DNA of 64,000 nt, from assembly GCA_021234155.1 (NCBI GenBank), contig JAJEKV010000114.1, positions 757,654 through 821,653 of the forward strand. Reading direction: 5' to 3'. The position numbers and the translations under genes are program-made. A model generated the notes under the pieces. The model worked only from the letters and a program-made list of their open reading frames with translations, did no database searches and had not been told where the DNA came from. Position 1 is the stretch's first letter; each line of letters starts with the position of its first letter. The DNA comes from Isoetes taiwanensis. Lineage: Eukaryota; Streptophyta; Lycopodiopsida; Isoetales; Isoetaceae. Shown here piece after piece: positions 37,421-46,410 of this stretch.

Positions 37421-38062
37421 AGAAACCGGAATATCATTAACGAGAACCAATGCTATTGGCCATCTCACCAAGTCATGCATCCGCGGGCATTTCTCGCACA
37501 AGCCCGACAGAGCATAGAAATCTTCTCGCATTGGCAACAAATTCATAATAGTAAACCCCTATCCATGCTTCACCCAACTTCATGTCAGATACGCATCGCT
37601 TTGATCTCGCGAAAACGATGACACCTCGTGAGCATAAGGCGCAGAAAAAGACTTGTGCAAGAACTCACATGTCTTTTCCACTAGTTTATCCCCCGCAAAT
37701 CCCCTCGCAATTCAATTGGTTCACCGCTTCCTTCACAGAGTTTACCGAACTTGCCAATTTATCCGCTTGATCCGACTGTGTGGTGTGCTAACATCGGTGC
37801 CGGAGTGATTTCATTCTCAACGCCGCTTTTGGACCAAAGAATGAAGCTACCAACAGCCTCCTCTAGGTGGTTCAATTCCTGCTCGACTAGAAACGGAGCT
37901 AAAGGGTATTCGCCCATCAAAGACAACGACAAGAGAAACTACTATCAATTGCCCGCACGGGACGTTGTGGTGATTTTTGAAGTTATGCACTCGCCTCACC
38001 CACCCTCTTCCCCAAAGTAGAAAGATCAGAGCTTCCATCCCAAGAAAGTCAACACCGCCGTC
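37421..38062. other. CpG-rich DNA, no gene recognised
   Basis: Short open frames on both strands, none with recognisable motifs. Composition matches the rest of the 33.8-43.6 kb block. Confidence 0.35.
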
Positions 38063-38500
38063 AACATCGCTGATGGCGATCCGGCCGGACCTAGAAACTT
38101 TGTCAAATCTAACTAACCATTTAAAACCACTTATCTACCGGACTTACCTCCACAAGATCGCAATCGCGATTAATTCGATGTAATCTCGCCGCTATATAAC
38201 CGCTATGCTCCGATGAATGCAGCCGCATTCTTTCAGCGTGCATATCCAACAGTCGAATCGAAAGCAAGAAATAGATGCTCGCCAACATCGCGATGGCGAC
38301 CGGCCGACCTAGAAACTTTGTCAAATCTAACTAACCATTTAAAACCACTTATATACCGGACTTACCTCGACAAGATCGCAATCGCGATTAATTCGATGTA
38401 ATCTCGCGCCGCTATATAACCGCTATGTTCGATGAACGCAATGCGATTCTTTCAAAGCGCATATCCGAACAGTCGAATCGAAAGCAAAAAATAGATGCTT
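38063..38500. repeat. Tandem repeat, 220-bp unit x2, CpG-rich
   Basis: Two copies (38063-38282 and 38283-about 38500) share CCTAGAAACTTTGTCAAATC, ACTAACCATTTAAAACC, AAGATCGCAATCGCGATTAA, TTCGATGTAATCTCG and CGCTATATAACCGCTATG. Identity is about 90 percent, with differences mainly small indels at CG-rich points. Each unit holds the palindrome AATCGCGATT and a TATATAA box. CpG sites are retained in both copies, so it is young or unmethylated. No coding function is visible. Confidence 0.9.
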
Positions 38501-39980
38501 GAGTAAGTCTCGCAAATCAAATGTCTATGTGAATATTAATTGCAGCTGTTATTTCCACAACGAAAATTGCCTGTCAGTTAATTAAAATGGAGATTTGTCG
38601 TGAATTGAACAGGTGGGAGCAGTAACCATTAGCGTAACCGTAACCATTGTGTTACCGTGATATTCCCTCACTATCAATTAGTCCGAGAAATAAACAATTC
38701 AATTGGGCCTCGATAACCTATCTTGTTATGGTTGTGAAGGCACTATTATAACCTATACATAAACAACAAATCGAAAATCTCTCCTGAATTCGACAACTTC
38801 TAGGTGGCTAGACAGTAAGGCATTAGGATTTTGTACCCCGATAGCTTAAAGTAGGCGAGCGCCTTCAAGATGAGCACTACAGCCCTGAAGAACAGATCGA
38901 GCGGCTCCAAAAACCCAACGAGCGCTCGTGACGAAGAAGAACGAGCTTCCGCAACACACCGCCGATTACAATCGGAAATCCCGCCTCTTCATCGAGCTAA
39001 ATTCGTGTTTAAAATTTGAAATCGCTTGTCTCTTTCGTGCCTTCAACCAAGGCTCCGTAGGCGCCTTTAATTTTGGTTCCAGAGGTCCTTTATTACGCAT
39101 TACTTTTTGAATATGGAGGTGCACCACCGTAAGTACCTCTTTGTCCCGAAAAAGCCACGCTCACAATAAAGTTGTTGGGCGCCCATAAATACGGGCGGCC
39201 GTGATTAATGGTGGTATTTATGAATGCCGCCGTAATAATGGCAGGCAATTATGGCGTGTCGGTCCGCGACGCGTCGGATTAAATTAATCCGCTTCCCCAC
39301 CAAGTATTTATTCTCGCGATCCTTTCGAACTTCATCATATTCTAGCCGATTTCGACGAAGCTCTTGATTCCCAGGCCGGGCCTCCTCCGAAATTTCCAAT
39401 CGCAATAAATCAACCCATTTTTCAAAAGCTTCCCGCTACCGGGCGATCCATGGCACCAAAAGCCCACCTCGTAGAAGGTTAGTTCCAACCCTCACCAACA
39501 AGATCAAGGGGCGCATTTCTTTCGATATGTTTAATTAGACTCTTCACCTTTTCAGAATGTAATGTAGTCATGAGAAAGGAACTGAACTCAACAGATCGCG
39601 CCGCGATCCTGCTGAGTGGTCGGACGGATCGCGCCTGAGTGCGATCCCGATCTTCAAGAGAGTGCTTCATGGATGAAAGCACTAGGGCGTCATCTAAAGA
39701 TCGTGTTGAGTGGTCAACAACATCGTACTAGGAACTTGCATAAATGTCTCTTCAATAAAGAGAGTTGATCCATTCATTTTAGTCTCTAATAGTATTGTCA
39801 TCATCTACTATTATAGATTGACATCTTTGACCTTCAATTCAAAAAATGATTGATTTTCATGAGGATCTTTTAAAAGTACCCGTGTAGGTGCTTTTGAGGG
39901 TTCCAAAAGTCGTACACCGTAGATGCTTTTTTGAAGATCGCGCGACCGCGATCCCGATTTGATTTTACGGAAGAACTTGT
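38501..39980. other. CpG-rich DNA between tandem repeat and coding-like region
   Basis: A GATCGCGCCGCGATCCTG palindromic cluster lies at about 39595-39612, and GATCGCGCGACCGCGATCCCG at 39936-39956. A GATCGCG-type word is thus repeated. No gene recognised. Confidence 0.35.
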
Positions 39981-39999
39981 CCATTAGGGAATACTGACC

Positions 40000-40434
40000 C
40001 ACCTCTTACTTGCAGCTCTGGATTTGTATCGCGGCCCAGACGTTGAGCCCAATAAGATCATCACACCTTCAAATGAAAGAAAGTGGTGCATTGAAATTGC
40101 ACAGGCAATTCCACAGACGAAAGGCGACCGCCGTAAAGACCTCTGCTTGTTCCTCAGGACTGGCAAGAAAGCCGATGACATACAGCAGATAGGAATTGCA
40201 ATCGCTATGTGGGAAGGAACAAAAAACAATGTCCAAGACGCTATTATATGCGCCAGAGGACACAATGTAATTTGTAGTTCATTGAGTATGTCCTTAAATG
40301 GACAAACTATGATCCCTCGCCATGACAAATTTAGCAAGTTAAACAAGCCAAGAATCGGAAAGAATGTTCACCAAAGGCGAAAAGGATACGGGCCGGGTAT
40401 CGCAAGCCCTATGAATCTGTCTCGCCCGGAATAA
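40000..40434 (+). other. Unrecognised coding-like segment in CpG-rich block
   Basis: An open frame of more than 136 codons without its own ATG near the 5' end encodes a hydrophilic protein with SNERKWCIEIAQAIPQTKGD, DLCLFLRTGKKADDIQQIGI and a basic C-terminus (RIGKNVHQRRKGYGPG). I recognise no family. The composition and length without stops support a former coding region on the plus strand, in line with the degenerate segments that follow to 43.55 kb. It may be one part of a single long decayed gene. Confidence 0.35.
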
Positions 40435-41210
40435 CGGGCAATAGGGATATATTGTCCGCTTCTCGACATGCGTAAAAGGTTTGCAAAGCGATAAGAAACC
40501 ACCTAGCATTGCACCGAAAGCTAAACGAGATGAGAAGATGCCTTCAGAATGGACACTAACCGTTAAGGGCTCAGCGTAAGAAAAACATGTGAAGCTCAGA
40601 TCTATAGCAGTAGGCGCCCACCGAACCCGTGAGCCCTCTCCGCGGAGCCTCGCTTCCACCGCCCAACCATCCGCTATTATAGATCCCGCCAACCTCTCGC
40701 TATTTGTGCTCCCCCCATCGCGGTCTAAAGATTCTACCATCCCAAAGTTCGAATCAACCTCCGCAAACTCAATACTTGAGATAGCTGTAACCTTCTTCTT
40801 CCAACACCCCCTTCCGCCTCGTGTGTGCGTGATCGCCCAAGAGGCTAGCATTTCCTATTGCTTCCGAACCGCCGACGGACCTCAAATTCAACTCAAGAAG
40901 AACGCAAATTGGCGTAACAAACCGCATTTAAGCTTGAACAATTCAAACGGTTCTACCCGCTTTTGGTGTGAACTGGTTTATGAAGGTTTCAATATTCGAC
41001 AAGTAACCAGCTCCTCGCTAACCTCACACGATCGAACGCGCTCAAACGACCACGCGCAGGACTCTCGTGAAGAGTTTCAAGACGCATCCTACGGAGGTGC
41101 TCACACCCGCCGATGTTGTCCCCTTCACCCCATTACCGTGTGATTGTTATTGTTCATGATTTTCGGTTTGTGGCTGCCTAACTTACAAGTGCACATTATT
41201 TCGTGAAAAA
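40435..41210 (+). other. Uncertain coding-like region
   Basis: Both strands have open frames here (plus 40589-41143, minus 40339-40851) and neither begins with a convincing ATG or shows a motif. The plus-strand reading fits the direction of the flanking segments. The high CpG content lowers stop codon frequency, so open frames alone are weak evidence. Confidence 0.25.
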
Positions 41211-42140
41211 GATCACATGGAGTACGAGGTTCGACTTGAAGGGCAAGAAATTTTGGATAATATCCGGTAACCACAAAGATATATGTGCAGCTCAACCGCT
41301 ATGCCGCCTTGTTGGAGAACGGAAAAAGCCAGATGGAGTTTGCTAAAGCCTACGCGAGGAGAAGAACAAGAGTGCTTAATGGAAACTTGACAGATAGAGA
41401 ATATATTGAGTTGAGCATTCAAAGGCAATGAAGTCATCGCTAACACCTGAGTATATAGAGAGCCATTGTTAGAGAAGCTTCAACAGCCTACGACATCAAC
41501 ATAAAGCGTATGGTTGTCCTCCTCAAGGTCCCATTGGTACCGCCACCACCTCAAAGATGGAAGGTATTTTTATTATCTTAGCTCAAAGACATCGCGCCGC
41601 GATTTCCTCGACCATTTGTTTTGTAGGACTTCCACGAGATAGCTACCACAACGTTGAAGGTGAAGGAGCTAAAGGACGAGAAGCAATTTATTTTATGGAG
41701 GAGCCGGGTGTTCGTAAAGTTAATGGAAGTGGCCAACGTGATGGGTCAACAAAAAGATCCGTGGACGAGCATGGAGATTTTCCCCGATAAGCCCTCAAGG
41801 ACTTCTTCAACAAAACCCGGTTAAGATACCTTCGAGGCATGTCTAATGCAGAGGTTTTCTTCGATGAGATTTTGGAAGGAAAGACATACATTAAGGTGCA
41901 AAGCGGATATCATGGCAGTTTAATTGCCGCCAGCGCCATTGATATTAGAAGCCCGAGCTTCATGCGGAAAGAGATTTTGTCATACGCCGGCCCACGCCGC
42001 TCGTAAGGAATACACTTTTTGGGAAGAGTTGGTTTTCGAATTTCCGCTTTCACGTAACAACCGGATTCTCGATATATCCGATTCGGATACGAGTATGCGG
42101 AAAGCCAATTATAATAAGGAACATGTTGTTGGGTAATTTG
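41210..42140 (+). pseudogene. Degenerate unknown protein, segment with repeated frame changes
   Basis: Successive plus-strand frames read like one broken protein: ITWSTRFDLKGKKFWIISGN (41213), then a segment open at 41557-41790, then LRYLRGMSNAEVFFDEILEG and TYIKVQSGYHGSLIAASAID (41820-41960), then TFWEELVFEFPLSRNNRILD and ISDSDTSMRKANYNKEHVVG (42010-42136). The residue mix is that of a real soluble protein. I do not recognise the family. Frame changes occur about every 150-250 bp, which argues for decay rather than splicing since no borders were found. Confidence 0.4.
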
Positions 42141-42499
42141 CCCGCTGCATTTCTAGAACCCATTAGATCGATTTTGAAACCTCAAGAGGCTATCAAGATC
42201 AAGGAGAAGAAAAATGTTGTACATGCAGTAACAAAGGAAGGGATTCCTACCTCCACTCCAAAGATTCCGAGAACGCAACTATGGTGTTCATAGACATTAG
42301 AGGATTGTCTCGCATTATGGACGCAAAAAAAAAAAATACATGGAACTCTTCACACCTAATATCCAAAGATGACAATCGCTAACATTTATCACCTTGTGAT
42401 TCTCGATGCGGTCTGTGAACTTGCCGATTGCTTGTACAAACCCGTAAACAGATTCAAGGCGGGTCCCATATCTCAGAGGCACATATGACGAGCCGTGAT

Positions 42500-43000
42500 G
42501 GGTGAACAAGAAAAGGGTGAAGGAATATCAAGATTACATCACCCATATGTGCATTAACAAGTTTACCCGTGGTCAACGCGATAATGCCGAGCTGGAGCTT
42601 CGCTTTGACACGTGTGAGCACCGCACCAAAGAACACGCCTTTGCCACCAATGCCCGCCGCTGGTGACGAAGATACCGATGAGAAAATGAAGAAAAAATGG
42701 CAGACTTATTTCACCTGCAAAACCTAGTGTACAAGTTTGTCTGAATGGAAGGTGACCACGCGGTCGAAGTGCCGCTTGAAAACATCATATGCTTACTACC
42801 TAGTTGACAAGCTTGTGCCCAAGGATGGTTGTGTTCTTGATTTCTTCTCGCCAGTAATCGCCCCCGTGGTCGCCTTTAATGCAGTGGAAAGAAAAGTATT
42901 GCTTTTGAAAGCCGTGGTAAAGTATGCCGATTTTCGAGGGCTTTCCCGGATAAGCTCAAAAACTTGTGGGCCGTATACTGGGGAGACAGCTTGAAGAGGA
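42500..43000 (+). pseudogene. Degenerate unknown protein, methyltransferase-like patch
   Basis: The plus strand encodes AELELRFDTCEHRTKEHAFA near 42588, and at 42737-42994 KTSYAYYLVDKLVPKDGCVL followed by DFFSPVIAP and an AVERKVLL stretch. The latter resembles motif I of DNA N6/N4 methyltransferases (LVxxLxPxxGxVLDFFxGxG), but the Gly-x-Gly is not kept here. The resemblance is weak and could be chance. It continues the degenerate coding-like region of 41210-42140 on the same strand. Confidence 0.25.
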
Positions 43001-43149
43001 TAAGGCAGAGCCTCGTAAATGATCCTAACGCATCAATTTGAACATTACCCCAGAGAACGATATATCTAACATTGATACAATCTTGGATCAAATGGATGAG
43101 AAAAGCTATGAGGAAAGAATGCAGAAACGAAAAAGACTTCGGAGGCTAT

Positions 43150-43555
43150 TGAAAAGGTATTATTGGCGCTTAGAGCCCGTGGTTTCAAAAAATTGGGGCT
43201 TTAAACAAAAAATTTGATGCCTACATATGCCTTTCTTGACAAAGGGTCGAAGTTTCGAATACGTAGGCATGGTCGTGGACCCGGGTTCAAGAGGGTGAGC
43301 CATCGTGTACACAAGAGCATGAGGTTCCACCGATTTAAAAAAACCAAACTCTTCCATGCACCGATATCTCGCTACCGAAAGCGAGAGGGGCATCCGTCGA
43401 AGGGCACGACATCGATACTTGGACCAAGGACCGGATCCACATGTCCAAGTCCTTGCACGTGCCATGTTCAGAGAAATCCCTGATGTAACAAAGCTACACC
43501 GAGATGGACACAGCAGATCTTCTACAAAGGGGCCGTGGAACATATAGATAGGATA
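43150..43555 (+). pseudogene. Degenerate basic-protein segment closing the CpG-rich block
   Basis: Two overlapping plus-strand frames (43214-43483 and 43356-43547) give very basic sequences (KFRIRRHGRGPGFKRVSHRV; RGIRRRARHRYLDQG). They probably represent one frame with a shift near 43370. No known family. Beyond 43560 the DNA becomes AT-rich and CpG-poor again. Confidence 0.3.
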
Positions 43556-43559
43556 GTCA

Positions 43560-44170
43560 CGAGATAGGTGTTGTACCCGAAGTCAAGATCGAAACCCGAT
43601 GGACTAATTTCTGCCCCTATGGCAAAGTAATGTACATTGAAATGTTTGAGGAATATAAATTACAATGCTTTGAAGTCTCCATATCTTTGAGTTTTCTTAC
43701 TATTTAAGTTTTGTTTTTGTCTAAACTTTCCTTGACACCTAAATTTGCTAGCACTTTCTTATAATTATTGGCGTAATGTGGGTACCTTAACAAACTCAAA
43801 ATGTCCGCCACGATCCTCATTATCAATTTCATTCCTTTTTATACATGTGTAGAGCTTAAGGGACTTGTGATATTACATCCATGGGTCAGCTAGGCAGCTT
43901 CAAATCTTCGCCGTGGCGATCCTGCTGAGTATTTTCACTCTTTCTTGTGGACCGCTCTTACTCACAAAGGAGTTTGGGATAGCCTTATATATGTCAAAGT
44001 CGGATACATCGCTGGTTGTGACCAATAAACAGCGGAAAAAACGTCAACTTTTACTCTGCTGCAACCATTCACGGTGTTTTATAGACAATCAAGAACCTAT
44101 TTCATGCTAAACGAGAATTCCGAAATTCTCTAATTAATTAAATCGTGCTTTCATGTGTGAACACCTTAGA
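43560..44170. other. AT-rich DNA at right edge of the CpG-rich block
   Basis: No gene. GTGATATTACATCC at 43867-43880 is the exact reverse complement of a word at 34205-34218, near the other edge of the CpG-rich block. Confidence 0.35.
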
Positions 44171-44175
44171 CAGGT

Positions 44176-44601
44176 ATGGGACTGGTTGTTTTCCCTTTTT
44201 CAGGTTTCACTAACAAGTCAACAACTGCTTTTGGCAATTTACCCAAGTACCTGGATAGAGTTACAAGGCCAGGCTTTTCATCTAGCAGCAGGATGGTTGC
44301 TTTGGACTATCTGGAAAAGATGAAGATTGGTAATCTTCAAAGGTCTGGATGTGGCAGATAATCGTGGTCTCCAAGAAGCTCAAGGTTGCATTGTAAAGTC
44401 GTATCATTGTTCTTCACTTGCCCCTCACAAGAGGCGATTGATTTTTGAGGAGTTTTTGGATGTGCACTCTTATGCTTAGGCAGGTTGCTTCACTCGGTGG
44501 GTCTCCGCTTATCCGCTGAGATTTTATTCCTGTCTCTGCATTTATACTTGTATTTGACTCTTTGATTGAATAAAGTCTGACGTCCTTCAACAAAAAAAAT
44601 T
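44176..44601 (+). mobile_element. LINE 3' end with short A-tail
   Basis: Plus-strand frames with one stop read WLFSLFQVSLTSQQLLLAIY, AAGWLLWTIWKR then LVIFKGLDVADNRGLQEAQG, and APHKRRLIFEEFL, matching in style the W..W..R...F.G end of plant LINE ORF2. After the last stop come a T-rich 3' UTR, GAATAAAGTCTGACG and CTTCAACAAAAAAAA at 44588-44600. A 3' end with a short A-run is typical of LINEs. A similar tail (TTCTTCAAAAAAAAAA) lies near 47262. Confidence 0.5.
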
Positions 44602-44903
44602 TTGATGTGTAAATCCTGTCATGAGACTAATCTACAACTTTTGGTTCAATTTCCAATTGTAAATGTTTGATGCAGACTATTTTGCTAAGCCAGATGATAA
44701 TGACATGTAGTCCTATAGACATGATAAAAAGATAGCCTAATGGCAATACTTTCATGATAGATTGTAGTTTAAAAGATACCTATGAATGTGCTCATGGGGA
44801 TGATTCTGCGGTTCCTGCCGATGAAAGACCAGCAAAGAGAATCATGTCTCTCATTTCATTGTATTCGCAAGAATATATAATGTGGTAGAGTCCTCACAAC
44901 GTG

Positions 44904-44944
44904 CCTCAAGTTAAGCATGCTTTGGAAACTGGGATGGGCGACCT
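44904..44944 (+). promoter_or_regulatory. 5S rRNA-derived internal promoter (A and C boxes)
   Basis: CAAGTTAAGCATGCTTTGG followed by GGGATGGGCGACCTC matches the plant 5S rRNA internal control region (AAGTTAAGCGTGCTTGGG and GGATGGGTGACCTC), with one mismatch in each box but fewer bases between them than in 5S RNA. In Cassandra LTRs this block drives Pol III transcription. The right LTR copy keeps a worn A box (AATAAGCGCATTTTGG at about 46223) and has lost the C box. Confidence 0.8.
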
Positions 44945-45200
44945 CACATCTTGCCAAACACGATGTCTTGTTGGAAGTAGCTAGGGATTCTATTAGAGTG
45001 ATGATCCCCGATGTGTTGTTTGCAATGTGATCAGATTATCTGCTAATTGTGGGGGATTTCATCCTCTATCTAGTGATGGGATATCCTAGCCTATAAAATG
45101 AACATGTACCACAAAAGTTTTGTCCAACGGAAGCGAGGGAAGTTGGTTGAACTCTCCTCAGTATAGTGCCTTACACTCAGCATATATGACCTCTAGAACA

Positions 45201-45212
45201 TGGTAACACCAC
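45201..45212 (+). other. Primer binding site, tRNA-Met type (partial)
   Basis: TGGTAACACCAC begins directly after the LTR CA end and matches the first five bases of the TGGTATCAGAGC primer site used by TRIM and many plant LTR elements. The rest is diverged. Confidence 0.5.
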
Positions 45213-45435
45213 ATGAAGTACCAGTTCCACCTGCACTAATGGATGAGGCATCATTTACCATTGGCTATAGGTAGTAGAGTGTGATGAAATTTTGTAGGAT
45301 AGACTTTATCTGTTCGCTACTTCGCACAACCTAATAAAAAAAAATGGTCATGATCCCCCTTGGCCGTATTTTCAAAGATCTCACAACATGCCTTATATAA
45401 GTTAAATGTTGTTACATACTTTGCATACCATACGG

Positions 45436-46215
45436 GTACCATACGTTTTTTAAGTTTTTTTAAAGTTTTTTATTTTTGGTTTTTAAAATCTTAGAATACG
45501 TTTTTATAACATTAAAAACGTTAAAAACGTTGCAAACGTTAAAAACGTAAAAAACTTTAAAAACCCCAAATTGCACCTTTGAAACAGATTATATAACATT
45601 TTTTAATACCAGCACCATATTAGGTTCCAATCAAATCACAAAAATGTGTATTCAATTCAAAGGTTTAACTTAATAATATAACAACTAACATAAAGGTTTA
45701 GCTTATTATCATACTAGAGATAGATAGAAGAGAAATGAATATAGGTAAAAAGGAATTATTTGAAGCAGCTATACATTTGGAATGGTTTTGGTTCACTTCC
45801 TGCTTCTATTTATCACTTATGGCAGTCAGATCTTTAGAAGCAATATAGAAAAAATGAATCGAAATAAAATTAGTTGTAAAAGAAGAAGAATGGAAAAGTT
45901 ACCTTGGTCGACTGGTCTTGGATTGGCGCAAGAACTGTTTCCTGGTTTGCATGGTGGAGTAAAAACCTTTCTTTCATTGAGCAAAAAACCAAAACCCTGG
46001 TTCTACATGCATTCGGCATGTTTCTACATGCATGCGGCCGCTCATAGTTCCAAATTCTTGTTTGCTAGACTAGAAAATCTAAATGAAAGTCATTCGGGGC
46101 ATTAGTAATGGATTTTTTTTTACATTTTTTGATAACCCCCGATGGTTGCAAACGTTTAGAAAACGTAGGGGTTTTTTAAGAAGTACTCTATGGTTAAAAA
46201 CGGGGTTTTTTAACA
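45436..46215. repeat. AACGTT-rich low-complexity segment within the TRIM
   Basis: At 45436-45565 AAAACGTT/AACGTTTT words repeat with T- and A-runs. At about 46120-46215 GTTTAGAAAACG, GGGTTTTTTAA and AAAACGGGGTTTTTTAA occur. The two ends are loosely complementary, so the stretch may be a separate insertion with AT-rich inverted ends. A plus-strand frame at 45782-46105 is present but unrecognised. Confidence 0.4.
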
Positions 46216-46410
46216 ACACTGAATAAGCGCATTTTGGCTAGAATAGAACTGGCTGCCAAACACGTTGTCTTATTGGAGTGGCTAGGGATTATATCAGTAA
46301 TGATCCTGGAGTGGTCAGAGACTCTATCAATGATGATCCCCAATGTGGGTTGTCATTGTGGGGGATTCATCCTCTATATAGTGATAGGATAAGCTAACTA
46401 GTCTAAAGGC

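Larger units (their letters stand above)
44881..46410 (+). mobile_element. Cassandra-like TRIM retrotransposon, degraded
   Basis: Cassandra elements are short LTR retrotransposons without genes whose LTRs carry a 5S rRNA-type RNA polymerase III promoter; they occur across vascular plants. Here a 320-bp segment from TG (44881) to CA (45200) is followed at once by TGGTAACACC, like the TGGTA start of the initiator-tRNA-Met primer binding site. Inside the LTR lies a 5S-like block. A second, shorter direct copy of the LTR lies at about 46213-46410, sharing GCCAAACACG, GGCTAGGGATT-like and GTGGGGGATTTCATCCTCTA-like blocks. The interior is about 1 kb, longer than usual, because an AACGTT-rich segment appears inserted. 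Confidence 0.75.

Noticed and set aside
40339-40851. 170-codon minus-strand open frame in the CpG-rich block
   Set aside because: It starts without supporting features, overlaps a plus-strand frame of similar length, and shows no motif. High CpG content lowers stop frequency in all frames.
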